The notes below the pieces were generated by a model. The model saw nothing but the letters and a program-made list of their open reading frames with translations, had not been told where the DNA came from and did not search any database. Source: Ceratotherium simum simum (taxonomy: Eukaryota > Chordata > Mammalia > Perissodactyla > Rhinocerotidae). From it: a DNA stretch of 64,000 bases. Shown here one piece after another: positions 36,481-48,230 of the stretch. Both the position numbers and the translations under genes were made by a program. Where the stretch lies: assembly GCF_000283155.1 (NCBI RefSeq), contig NW_004454177.1, positions 578,665 through 642,664 on the forward strand, written 5' to 3'. Within the stretch, counting starts at the first letter, position 1. Each line of letters begins with the position of its first letter.

Positions 36481-38050
36481 TCACTATATTGCTCAGATTT
36501 ATACATAAAATTTGAAGTGAGATATTATTTGGCTTTCTAAAGACTTGTCCACAATTTCAGTTATTTGAGGTAACGTCATGTGAGAAGAGTTCAGAGTAAT
36601 TTGTATTTATATAAATTGACCCTTGGAACTGGAGGGAAATATAAACATCATGTGCTACAATTCAGTAAGGATACTGAGACTTGGAATTTAAAAGAAAACT
36701 GTTGAGTGAGAAAATATTTATTTATTTTCTGATTTTACTCAGTTTAAGCTCAGTTGCCTGTTCCATCTACAGTCAGCAGGGAACAAGTTTATTTGGCTAC
36801 AAAGAATACTGATGATATGAACAGGAACTCTGGAAATGCTTTGAAAGAGATATACCTTAGTAACTACTAATAAAAATCATATAAAATTAAGCTATTTATG
36901 TCTTTAATGAATTGTTCAAACGTTACACACACACACACAATGTTTTAGAATTTAAAATATTGTAAAATGAGTTATTTCTTTGCTTTTAAATCATTGCTAG
37001 CTGGAGGCTAGAGATGGTTAAAACAAACAAAATAAAAAATAAACCCTGCTCAGAAAATAAAGAAAAAATGAAAATTTAATCTCATTTGAGGATACAGGCA
37101 TGCAGTGGCAAAAGAACAAGAAGAAAGCAATGGAGGTATTCTCAAGAAAAGATACATAATAAATAGGCACAATAAAAGATACAGAATAAATAAGGAAGAT
37201 GTTTAGTGGATTCCAGGAAGCACTTGAACTTGTCAGGATGCAGAAAATGCTAGTACCAAACTAAAACCAAATAATTGAAGTCATAAAGAAAGAAACAATG
37301 ATTTTGAACATTGGGTAATGAATAAACTGAATGACCTGATATTGCAATTTTCTGCATTTAATTAGGTAATGTTGAATGCAATTAATAAACTACACATTTC
37401 TAATTATCCATTCTTATATCATTTGTGCTCCAAGATTTTCTCACAAAATAGTAAGCCAGTTTTTTACTCTAAATGATTTACTTGGGGTGATGGGCTGATG
37501 GTCTAAAATCCCAAGGGAAGAGTCTAATGAGGGGAAATCTCCTATTTCTGTATGTGGTACCATGTGAAAATTTTGAAGAATACCCTGAATAGTTTTCATA
37601 GAATCACAAAGGCTCAGAAGCTTAAAGGCCATTTAGTCCAATATTCCAATACAATCTTTAAACTACCACTAAATTATCACTCTTGACTTTGCTGCTGCTG
37701 TTGCTATGTTTTGTTTTTATAAGCTCTCACGCACAGGATTGGAATGGTTATAACCTTTGATTCATAATGCATTTTCACTGTTGGTCCATTCATGACCTTT
37801 TTATTTTACTGTTCGTTTGTTTTTAATAATGAAGTAAACGTCTATTATTCCACCTCCTACCCAAGAACTAGAACTTTATCAATAAACTATAGCTACCTGT
37901 GTGCTCTCGGTCCATCCCATCCCTCTGCGCCTCCACATAACCACAATAAATTTTGCGTTATAATCCAGTTTATATATCGTTTTACCATAAATACACATAT
38001 TCTAAACAATGTATTGTTTAGTTTTAGTTGTAATGTATTGCCTTCTGGAA
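36481..38050. other. No gene seen
   Basis: AT-rich intergenic DNA with a short CA tract (36925-36940). No gene or named repeat. Confidence 0.4.
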
Positions 38051-39290
38051 CTTGCTTTTTCCCCCCAGCTTTACTGATGTATGATTGACAAAAATTGTGC
38101 ATATTTAAGGTGTACAATGTGATTTTTTGATATACGTGTACACTGTGAAATGATTACCAGAATCAAGTTAATTAACATATCCATCACCTCATATAGTTAC
38201 CTGTGTGTGTGTGTGACGAGAATACTGGAGACCTACTCTGTTAGGAAATTTCAAGAATATAATACATTATTATTAACTATAGTCACCATGCTGTTACATT
38301 AGGTCTCCAGAACTTACTCATCTTATAACCAAAAGTTTGTACTCTTTGATCAATATCTCTCCTTTCTGCCAACCCTCGGCTTCTGGTAATCGCTTTTCTA
38401 CTTTCTGTTACCATGAGTTTGAATTTTTTTTTAGTTTCTACATATAAATGAGATTGTGCAATATTTGTCTTTCTGTGTGGCTTGTTTCACTTAGCATAAT
38501 GTCCTCCTGTTCATTCATGTTGTCGTAAATGGCAGGATTTCCTTCTTTTTTAAGGCTGTATAAAGGCTGTGTGTGTATATGTAATATATATATAATTATT
38601 TATCCATTTTTTATCTATTCATCTGTTTATGGACACAAGTTGTTTCCATATCTTGCTACTGTGAATAATGCTGCAATGAACATGGGAGTACAGGTATCTT
38701 CTAGATAGTGATTTCATTTCCTTTGGGTAAATACCCAGAAGTGGGATTGCTAGATCACATGATAGTTTTAATTTTCTGAGGAACCTCCACACTATTTTCC
38801 ATAATGGCTCTACCAATTTACATTCCCACCAACAGTGTATAAGGGTTCCCTTCAAAAAGTCAAAAGATAACAAGTGTTGGCGAGGATGTGGAGAACAGGG
38901 ACTTGCTTTTCTTATTCAAACTTAGGTTACTGGAAGTCAGCCGTTCTTTCACTTGTAGCTGTAGCTAATTCATTTTTTCACTGATTCATTTCATTGTGAA
39001 TATATTCCTATTCAACCTTTCTCTGTCAAAGAGCATTTAAATTTCTTTCACTTTTTTGCTCTCACAATCACTGATGTTCTGAATAATTCTCCATATGTTT
39101 CCTAGTGTAGATGTACAAATTTCTCTTGGATGTAGTTGGGGTTGTAGAGTAGGCAGTTGTTCAAGTTTACAAAATAATGGCGAATTGTTTTCCAAAGTGG
39201 TTGTTTCATTTTACACACTCGCCAGAAATATCTAAGATTCTGTTGAAACACATATTCTCTGCCACTTGGTGTTTTCAAAATTCCTGTTTT

Positions 39291-39530
39291 GGGGCTGGCC
39301 CAGTGGCATAGTGGTTAAGTTCGCGGGCTCCGCTTCAGCAGTTGGGGATTCACAGGTTCAGATCCCAGGTGTGGACCTATGTACCACTTATCAAGCCATG
39401 CTAAGGCAGCTTGCCATATAAAAAGTAGAGGAAGATGGGCATGGATGTTAGCCCAGGGCCAATCTTCCTTAGCAAAAAATAGGAGGATTGGCAACAGATG
39501 TTAGCTCAGGGCTAATCTGCCTGAAAAAAA
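39291..39530 (+). mobile_element. ERE2/3-type SINE with target site duplication
   Basis: The head is 'ggggctggcccagtggcata'. The body holds 'gatgttagcccagggccaat' and 'gatgttagctcagggctaat'. Flanked by 'aaaattcctgtttt' on both sides (39277-39290 and about 39531-39544). Confidence 0.94.
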
Positions 39531-40645
39531 AAATTCCTGTTTTTACACAATTGAGTGGATATGAATTGACATATCATAGTGGTTTTGATATGTGGTTCCC
39601 TGTTAACTAATAAGATTGAACATCTCTTCATATGTTTACTGTTATATGTGTTTCTGTGAGTTTCCTGATTTTTCCATTCAGTCGTTTGCATTTCTGTTAT
39701 TGGTCTAAAGGATGCCTTACATGTCTGGAGTTTACTCTCTATTTTATACAAGATATTGTGAATATCTTACCCAGTTAGGGGCTTGTCTTTTTTGTTTTCA
39801 ATCAGGTGCCTTTGATAGTAGGAATTCTTAATTTTAAAATATCTGAATTTATTAATATTAGCTCTTATGGTTAAGACTTCTTTCATATTAATAAGAAACC
39901 ATCCCTACAGAATTTCAGAAATATATTTATTAATATGCCTTTCTAAGTGTTTAAGTTTTGCTTTTATATATAAATCTACAGTTCAGCTGGAGTTGATATT
40001 TGTGTAGGTAGTAACCCAAATTTATTATGTATATATATACATACTTGTTACATATATATATATATATCCATTTTTTACCTTCCCTTTTTTCAATACTTCT
40101 ATATTCACTGATTTTCTATGCATATCAATCATACGTCAAAGTCCTCTACTTTCCATGGATCTGTTTTATGAGCTTTCTGTTCTTTTGGTCAATTTGTCTG
40201 TCCCTGCACAAATAACACATTCTTAATTACAATCCCTTTATTATTGATATGTGATAGTGTAAATCCTGTCTCAAATACACTGTTAATTAAAGTGGTGATA
40301 GTGAACATCCTTACCTTATTCCTGATTTTCAATACTTCAATTGTTTCCTCATTTAGAATAGAATTTTTTGATAAATACTTTATAGCATATTAAATAAGTT
40401 CATTTCTATTTCTATCTTTCTACCTGTTATTATCATGAATATGTGTCAAAAGTTATTAAATACTTTATCTGTCAATTGAGATGCTAATGTGTTTTATCCT
40501 TGAATCTATCAATGTGACAAAGTATTTATAGAAATTTTGATGTTAAAGCATCCTTGCATCCCTGGGATAAACACATACACACTGTGATTTGGGTTTGCTA
40601 ATTCTTATTTTTATTTATTCATTTGTTTTTATCTTTATTATTTTT

Positions 40646-40883
40646 GTGTGTGTGTGAGGAAGATTAGCCCTGAGCTAACATCTGTTGCCAATCCTCTTCT
40701 TTTTGCTGAGAAAGATTGGCCCTGGGCTAACATCTGTGCCCATCTTCCTCTACTTTATGTGGGACGCCACTACAGCACGGCATGACAAGCAGTGTGTGGA
40801 TCCGCGCCCGGGATCGGAGCCTGTGAACCCCGGGCCATGAAGCAAAGCAAAGCGAACTTAACTGGTAAACCACCAGGTGACCC
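40646..40883 (-). mobile_element. ERE SINE, antisense
   Basis: Runs from 'gtgtgtgaggaagattagcc' through 'cgcgcccgggatcgg' to 'taaaccaccaggtgaccc'. Contains a small 'aagcaaagcaaagcg' repeat near the head. Confidence 0.88.
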
Positions 40884-41713
40884 AAAGCTTCACTAATTCT
40901 TTATGAAGGATATTTCATATACTTGTGAATAAAGTGGGCCCGTAATTTCCCTTTTTTTCCTGTATTTGACTAATTTTAGTGTTAATATTATTACTGACTT
41001 CATTGAATGAGTTGGAGAATATCTCCTCTTTTTTAATTTTCTCAGAGTTTGTATATGTTGCAACAATTTGTTCCATAAAAGTTCAATAGACTCCCCTGTG
41101 AAATCATGTGGCCCTTGTGTTGTCTTTATGAGAAAATTGTATTTACTTCTTCAATTCCTTTAATAGTTTGAAGACTATTCAGATCTTTTCATTGCCTTCA
41201 GTCTACTGTGATAAAAATGTAATTTGTCCATTTTTTCTCAATTTTCGAATGAGATGGCATATAGTTGGTGATATAGGCTCATGATTTAATGTTTGCCTTA
41301 TTCTTTTATTCATTCTTAATATATTATAATTTTTCCTCCTTTCTCTTCTTTTTTTGTCCCTTGATGAATCCCACTAGAAACTAGTCTTTTCAGAAAAACA
41401 ATTTTGGCTTTATTAATTGTCTCTTTTTTATCTTTGTTTTCCATTTTATTGATTTCTGCTTTAATCTCTATGTCTGCTTTTGTCTACATTCTTGGTTTAT
41501 TTCTTTAAATTTTTACTAAATCTTTTTAATCTTTCTTCTTTTAGAAATGAACTTTTAAGTCAATAAAAGTCACTCAGAATTGCTTTGTTATAACCCCCAA
41601 ACTTTGATATGTACCATTCAGTTCTGTTTTTCACTCACATTGTGATTTCCTTTTTGATCCATCAATTATCTGGGAGGGAATTCTTTAATTTCCAAACACA
41701 TGGATTTTTTTGT

Positions 41714-41949
41714 CTGTGTGTGAGGAAGATCAGCCCTGTGCTAACATCTGCCAATCCTCCTCTTTTTGCTGAGGAAGACTGGCCCTGGGCTAACATCCGT
41801 GCCCATCTTCCTCCACTTTATATGGGACGCCGCCACAGCATGGCTTGCCAAGTGGTGCGGCAGTGCGAGCCCTGGATCCGAGGTGGTGAACCCCGGGCCG
41901 CCGCAGCAGAGCGCGCACACTTAACCGCTTGTGCCACCGGGCCGGCCCC
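41714..41949 (-). mobile_element. ERE SINE, antisense
   Basis: Runs from 'gtgtgtgaggaagatcagcc' to 'ttgtgccaccgggccggccc'. GC-rich and little decayed. Confidence 0.92.
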
Positions 41950-42298
41950 TGGATATTTTTAATATATCATTTTATTATTAATTAATTAATTGTGTTGGGT
42001 TCTGAGAACGTGTTCCCTGATACCTAGTTCTTGAAAATCTTTGAGGCATACTTTATGACATAGTATGTGTTAACGTTTTTAAGTCTTTCATGGGTGTTTG
42101 ACAAGGATGTATATTCTCCACTATTTCAATACAGAATTTCATAAAAGCCCATTATATCAAGTTTTTTACTGCGCTGTTCATATTATCTGTATGTTTCCTG
42201 ACTTTTTGAGAGTTTTATTGAAATCTTCCTCTATGATGATACTTGCATCTTATAGTTCTATAATTTTTTTCTTTATATGAAGCTGTTTATTAGATATA

Positions 42299-42504
42299 CG
42301 GTCACGCCTCACTTAACAACAGGGATACCTTCTGAGAAATGCGTCGTTAGGCAATTTCGTCCTTGTACGAACATCATAGCATGCACTTACACAAACCTAG
42401 ATGGTATAGCCTACTACACACCTAGGCTATACTGTACTAACCTTATAGGATCATGTTGCATATGCTGTCCTTCACTGACTGAAACGTTATGTGGCACATG
42501 ACTG
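42299..42504. mobile_element. MER2-like DNA transposon (TcMar-Tigger type), internally deleted
   Basis: Terminal inverted repeats 'cggtcacgcctcac' and the reverse of 'gtggcacatgactg' are flanked by TA on each side, the Tc1/mariner target site. The interior 'tctgagaaatgcgtcgttagg' and 'acacaaacctagatggtatag' are MER2 wording. At 206 bp it is shorter than the full element and carries no gene. Confidence 0.8.
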
Positions 42505-42757
42505 TATACGTGTTTACAATTGTAATAAGTTCATGAGGAATTAAAAAATATTTTATCACAGAGTGGCCCTCTCAAGCCCTAATGATGCTTTTTGTCTTAA
42601 TGTCTATTTGCCAATTATTAATATAGTCACATTAACTTTCTTTAGAGTTAGTATATGTCTGAAATATCTGTTTTTTATCCTTTTATTTTCAATTTTTTCA
42701 TGTTCTCAGATTTTATGTGTGTGTCTCTTGTAAATAGAATACAGCTGGAATATTTTT

Positions 42758-42996
42758 GTGTGTTTTGAGGAAGATCGGCCCTGAGCTAACAACTGCCAAT
42801 CCTCCTCTTTTTTTGCTGAAGAAGACTGGCCCTGGGCTAACATCCACGCCCATCTTCCTCCACTTTATATGGGACAGCGCCACAGCATAGCTCGACAAGC
42901 GGTGCGTCAGTGTGCACCCAGGATCCCAACCAGTGAACCCTGGGCCACCGCAGAGGAGCATGCGCACTTAACCACTTGTGCCACCGGCTGGCCCCA
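42758..42996 (-). mobile_element. ERE SINE, antisense, with target site duplication
   Basis: Runs from 'gtgtgttttgaggaagatcgg' pieces to 'gccaccggctggccc'. Flanked by the perfect 12-bp repeat 'tggaatattttt' at 42746-42757 and 42997-43008. Confidence 0.94.
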
Positions 42997-45254
42997 TGGA
43001 ATATTTTTTAGTAAAATGTTACAACATCTGTCTTTTAACTAAGGAATTTAGTCCATTTTTCTTTATTAAAATTGATATATTTAAACTGGTTTCTACATCG
43101 TATTTTTTATTTTCATTTGTCCACATTTTCTGTTTCTTTTTCCATATTTTTTTTTTGTAACTAACTGACTATTTTGACTGTGGTGTTTATTTACATTTCT
43201 GTTACAGTTGAATTTTGTTTTTCTTATATCACCTTTTCCTTTCTAAAGGTTGGAAATTATACTATATTTCTATTCCTTTACTGAGTACCCTAGAAAATTT
43301 TATCAGGCTTATTTAACTCAAAATCTAAAATGAAAAAATATTTCATCCCCTTGCAAATGGTACAAGAAGATTTTAGCTCTAATTTTCCCTCTCCACATTT
43401 ACATCCTATTGTCATCCATATGCCAATTCTAGCTTAACTTCACTAATTCAACACTGTTATTTCTTTTTACAAAGAATTTTTATTTAGATTTATGTATGTT
43501 TACCATTTTATTTATTTATTATTCCTTTTTACATTTTAAACTATCTCAAGATTATTTTCTTTATTTTTGAATCATATTATTTAGAAACTACTTTACAATT
43601 TGTCCCTTGGTAGTAAATTCTTGAAGTTTTTATCTGTAGTATATTTATTTTACAATGGAAGATACTCTTATCAGATGAATTGGCAGTTATTTTCTCAGCA
43701 CACTTTAAAGATATTACTTAACTAATTTTTGGCTTCCTTTGCTGCTGTTGAGAAGCCAACAGTCGTTTTAACTACTCTTCCCTTATAAGTGATCTACCCT
43801 TTCTCTCTGGCTATTTTTCATATCCTCTCTTTGGTGTTCTGAATCTATTTCTCTTTAAATACTGTCCCACCCTCACTTCCTCTATTCTATCCTTCAGGAC
43901 ACAAGCTACATACATAAATGTTCCCATTCTCTTTTCCATTTCTTTGAACACTCTTTCATATTTTCAATATCTATCTCTCTCTGCTTCATTAAAGATAAAT
44001 TCTTTTGATATATCTTCCTATTTACTAATTCTGTTTTAAATATCTAATCCATTGTTTATTCTAACTCAACTCAAATAACTGAGTTGTTACTTCAACAATA
44101 ATGTTTTTTTTTAATTCTGTAAGTTCCATTGAGTCTTTTTAAAAGTCAATTTGCTGGTTTTTAAAAGTCCTGATTTTTTTTGCGGCATTCTCACTTTTAG
44201 AATTGCATCCTTTATTTCTTTAAATACTTCATACCTGAGTACACTATATGCTAAATCTGACATTTCCAAAGTCTGTTGTCCTTGTGCTAAATCTCCTGTT
44301 CTATTATTTCTTTTTTCTGCCAACTCTCATTTATAGTGATATACTTGCTGCTGTGTTTGGAAATCTTTGTCTGAAAGGCCTTTGCTTCTTAATATCTACT
44401 AGTTATTGGGGTCTAACAGGAAACTTTTCCTCTGGAAGGGATTTGCTTCTCCTCCTGCTGCTTGCCAAGGGGCATGCCTCACCCAGGGACACTTCACCCT
44501 CTCAAAGATTTTTGGTTCAGAGAGAAAGTCTCAGGATTCGCTTTCCAGCTTTGCTGATGTTCCAGTGATGGCTGTCCCATAGCAATATCCCTGTAACAAT
44601 ATGATCACAGGGTAACCCTGTTCCTCACAGATGCCTGTTGGTATAAGCAAAATCTGCTTTGGTTCCCTCCTCCTTCAATTATGTCATTCCCTCACCAATT
44701 CTCTGTCTCAGCTGATTCAGTCCCAGCCGTCCTGGCCTTGGCTACCAGATGTTCTTGCTTCAACACCAGTCACTGAAGCTCTGACACCTAATTGCCTTGG
44801 GCTCAGCCCCGAGTACTCTGAGCTCAGCTCATGTTGATTTCTTTGTGTGTTGTTTAGGAAGTGGATCCGGACACCTCTCCTAACTTTTGATGCAACCAGC
44901 AATGTCTCAAAGAGTGTGCCCTATCCAGTTCTTATTGTAGGTTACTAAGAACGTTCAGATCATGATTGCTAGTCAATCTTGATACAGGAATGAAAATAGA
45001 ATTTCTGTCTAATGGCTTCTCTTCCTTCAATAAAGTATGACGTGAGGTTATCAGCTAGGATATCCATGTCATTAAGGCTTAAAATATATGATAAAATAAC
45101 TTGAATAATTTTCAGTTAATTATATACTTCAGTTAGTTTAAATGTATTTGGATTTAAGGAAGGAAATAAAGAGAAAAGAAATATATAAATCTAATAGAAA
45201 TCAAAAAGTTAGAGTTTAAAGGGACCACAGAGATTTTTTTTTTTTTTCCAAGCT

Positions 45255-45350
45255 ATCAATTATACAGATGACAACTGAGGCCTAGTGAGCTAATTTGATT
45301 TGCCCAAGGCCACATAACAGAGTCACAGACAGGACTAGAACCCCTCCCTC
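45255..45350 (-). mobile_element. MIR SINE, antisense
   Basis: 'gatgacaactgaggcctag', 'tgcccaaggccacataacag' and 'cagacaggactagaaccc' match the reverse MIR consensus. It sits about 100 bp upstream of the OR6M1-like coding exon. Confidence 0.8.
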
Positions 45351-45424
45351 TTGGATGTTCTCGCTATTCTATACTTAGCAAGATCATAGAAAATTTGAAA
45401 GATATCTTAAATTGTTCTAATTTT

Positions 45425-45453
45425 CTTTGTTTATTTCTTCACCCCTCAAGCAG
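45425..45453 (+). other. Putative splice acceptor before OR6M1-like exon
   Basis: A pyrimidine-rich run ends in 'cccctcaagcag' eight bases before the CTG at 45462. This is the usual place for the OR coding-exon acceptor. Confidence 0.5.
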
Positions 45454-45461
45454 AAATAGCC

Positions 45462-46400
45462 CTGAGAAACCAGACCACTGTGACTGAATTCACCTTGGTC
45501 TCCTTTCCCGTTGTTCAGGAGCTTCAGATCCTGCTGTTTGTCATTCTTCTGCTGGTTTATATGCTCACCATAACAGGAAACTTTGTCATCATTTCCTTAA
45601 TATGGACCGATAATCGTCTCCAAACACCGATGTACTTCTTCCTCAGTAATCTGTCATTTTTGGACATTTTGTTCACAACTACTATTGCCCCAAAGTTGCT
45701 AGCTTGCCTGTTAGGAGAGAAGAAAACCATATCTTTTGCTCGCTGCATCATCCAAATATATTTCTACTTCTTTCTGGGGACAGTGGAGTTTATCCTCCTG
45801 GCAGTGATGCCCTTCGACCGCTACGTGGCCATCTGTTACCCCCTGCGCTACACCATAGTCATGAAGAGCAGAGTCTGTTTCCTGCTGGTTCTGGGCTGCT
45901 GGATGGGGGCCTTCCTGTCAGTGCTCTGCCCAATTATTGTGGTGTCCAGATTGCCATACCGCACTGAAGAAATTAGTCGTTTCTTCTGTGACATTGCTCC
46001 TTTACTTCAGGTGGCCTGTATTGATACTCATTTCATTGAGATGATAAAGTTCTTATCTTCCCTTGTGGTCCTGACTTCGCTGGTGCTCACCATCATCTCC
46101 TATACCTACATCATTTCTACCATCCTGTGCATCCCCTCAGCCCAAGGACGTCAGAAAGCCTTTTCCACCTGTGCAAGTCACATCACTGTCATCTCCATTG
46201 CCTACGGCAGCTCCATCTTCACGTACGTGAGGCCCAACCAGAGCTATTCACTGGACTTTGACAAAGTGACAGCTGTCATCACTACAGTAGTGACCCCTCT
46301 TCTTAACCCCTTCATTTACAGCTTGAGGAATGAAAAGGTAAAGGAAGTCCTGAGAGATTCAATTAACAAGATAGTTCCACCACATTCCAAAGGAACATGA
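45462..46400 (+). CDS. OR6M1: Olfactory receptor 6M1-like, ATG start missing
   Basis: An open frame of 312 codons plus a stop, counted from CTG at 45462, which aligns with the initiator Met of human OR6M1 (313 residues, from memory). Upstream the frame stays open to a stop at 45408-45410 without any ATG. The first in-frame ATG is at codon 34, inside TM1. The body is complete: glycosylation site NQT at residue 3, GN at 39-40, [17 protein letters not shown], Cys95, [10 protein letters not shown] at 116-125 (most ORs have MAYDRY), [11 protein letters not shown], and [12 protein letters not shown] in TM7. [23 protein letters not shown] and YVRPNQ identify the OR6M group. It would be an odorant receptor of olfactory neurons. 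It could be a start-loss pseudogene, use CTG, or take an ATG from a spliced upstream exon. A one-to-one tie with OR6M1 rather than another OR6M copy is not proven. Confidence 0.85.
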   Translation: MRNQTTVTEFTLVSFPVVQELQILLFVILLLVYMLTITGNFVIISLIWTDNRLQTPMYFFLSNLSFLDILFTTTIAPKLLACLLGEKKTISFARCIIQIYFYFFLGTVEFILLAVMPFDRYVAICYPLRYTIVMKSRVCFLLVLGCWMGAFLSVLCPIIVVSRLPYRTEEISRFFCDIAPLLQVACIDTHFIEMIKFLSSLVVLTSLVLTIISYTYIISTILCIPSAQGRQKAFSTCASHITVISIAYGSSIFTYVRPNQSYSLDFDKVTAVITTVVTPLLNPFIYSLRNEKVKEVLRDSINKIVPPHSKGT

Positions 46401-46649
46401 CACTAAGTAATTTCAGGACATCTAAGCTATGCTTCCTCTATGTGACACCTCGCTCTGTGTGCAAGTAACACAGAAGTGTTACTGAAGTCTAACAATATGT
46501 AGGCAGGATGAATAAGCATCACACACCATCAATAGTTAAATATTATAACCTTTTGATGGAAAACCAGAAGATAATAAGCATTCTATGGCTTCTCAGCCTT
46601 TGAAATATTTGCATATAGTATATAGGATGGTGCAAACACTCCAGACCCT

Positions 46650-46835
46650 GAGTCATAAGAGCTAATGTCTAATATTTGTTCATGCACTGACTTCAATGGA
46701 CTTAGATTAGTTATGTTAATTCTCTAAGCTTCCACTTGCTCATCTATAAAATGGTGGTAGGAATTTCTACTCTGTTTATCTTACAGGGCACTTGTGGCCA
46801 TAAAATGAGATCATTTGTATAAAAGTAACATTGTT
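46650..46835 (+). mobile_element. MIR SINE
   Basis: 'ccagaccctgagtcataag', 'ctaagcttccacttgctcatctataaaatgg' (in pieces) and 'cataaaatgagatcat' follow the MIR order. The segment 46401-46645 before it is the OR6M1-like 3' flank. Confidence 0.65.
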
Positions 46836-47550
46836 ATCACTTGGGGGGACTGTTAGAGTAGAAAGTAGGAAGCTTTCATCAGCCCTGAGATGCTTCCCCT
46901 TTGATGATCTTGACTATATTAAGAGGCAAGATTTTTAATCCCGCTAACCAATATGGCAAAGAAACAAGTTTAAGAGACTGATGAATGGAAAGACTATCAA
47001 ATGCTGCTTCTAGGAAAAAGGTCCATCCTGACTCAAGTCAGGTATATGCCTGCTGTGGCACTCAGAGCCTTAGGTTATCTTTTTCTTTACCTGGTTCAAT
47101 TAAATATTTTATTTGAGTTAATAACTTTCCTTGTTCCGACTCTAAGTTCACCAAGCACTTTTATACCTACTTTTGCCTTCCCATATAGCTTGCCAATTTG
47201 GAGAAGGTATTCTGGCCAAAGCAAAGGCTGTCTAGCCATCTACTACTGTCTTTGGTACTGTAAATTAATTACTATTATATTTTGATTAATGTGAATCTGA
47301 TCTCTGATTCAATGTGATAACAAATAGAAACGTGATGAATTTATTAGTATAATATGACCCTATAAAGAATATATCTAGAAAGCAGGATCACCTTTTAAAG
47401 ATATTATCATTTCCTGTAACTGCATGCATAGCTCTTTTCTTCAAGCTTTGCTGTTCTGCTGAGTTTTTATTGGTCAGGAAGAGAAACTGGGCAGTGTGCC
47501 CAGTGTAGCCAGGAAGGGAGAGGAAGGCGAAGACTGTTAGGAAGCAAGAT
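46836..47550. other. No gene seen
   Basis: Unassigned intergenic DNA. The open frame at 47001-47285 resembles nothing I know. Confidence 0.4.
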
Positions 47551-47559
47551 TAAAAAAAG

Positions 47560-48230
47560 AGATGTAACCATGGAAGTTCTGACCCTGTTGCTGAGCACCT
47601 TAGAGGATAAGAAAGCCTGAGCTTTTCAACAACTAAATATAATCTTAAGAACTGAAGCAGGATTCAGCCCAAAGTAGGGAAGCAGCACATTGCCACTGTA
47701 AGGAGAAGTGCAATAACCTACAAGAAAAAAAGCAACTCCTGACATCCAGAACTGATCTGATGTTCACAGATAGGTCTCAATGTTATTCTAAACTGATATG
47801 ATGCTCACAGATAAGTCACGCTTTTCTCCTGTTGGCCGTAAACAATTTCACAGAATATCCATTTCAGACAAAGTCACTGTGCAACACAAAATACCAAACA
47901 ACCTCCTTTCTTGCAGAATTGAATGGCTGCTACCTCTTTACCAATTACAGCTTTATTTCACTCCCTCTACCCTCACTACAGACAAGATGTACTGAGATAC
48001 CCAATCACAGAATTGCCACATCTTTCTGATAGCACCCGAACCAGCACAAGCCCTCGCTTCTTTAGATCCTCCCCAAAAATACCCAACCAAAGCCTAAATC
48101 CTATAATAGGTACACTGTCTTACTGAGACATTCCATATTCTCCATAGTGTGGGTTCTCCCTCACTACGATGAATAAAAACCCAACTTTTCCAGCTATAGA
48201 TATGTTCCAGGTAGCTTTTGGCATAAAGGC
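47560..48230 (+). mobile_element. Possible solo LTR
   Basis: Moderately GC-balanced sequence ends in a block 'tgtgggttctccctcactac' followed by 'gatgaataaaaaccca', which looks like an LTR polyadenylation region. Family and exact edges are not determined. Confidence 0.35.

Larger units (their letters stand above)
38055..44900 (-). mobile_element. Antisense L1 mosaic
   Basis: From the plus-strand left end it reads as an antisense L1 3' UTR (38055-38600). An ORF2 C-terminal piece (38873-38619, with [20 protein letters not shown]) and older antisense L1 pieces follow, with reverse transcriptase-like (39535-41690) and endonuclease/5' wording (42510-44110). Likeness to L1 5' sequence fades between 44110 and 44900. 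It is probably more than one insertion event. Three EREs and a MER2-like element interrupt it. Confidence 0.75.

Noticed and set aside
45704..45967. 87-codon alternative frame inside the OR6M1-like gene
   Set aside because: It is an out-of-frame shadow of the receptor coding sequence.
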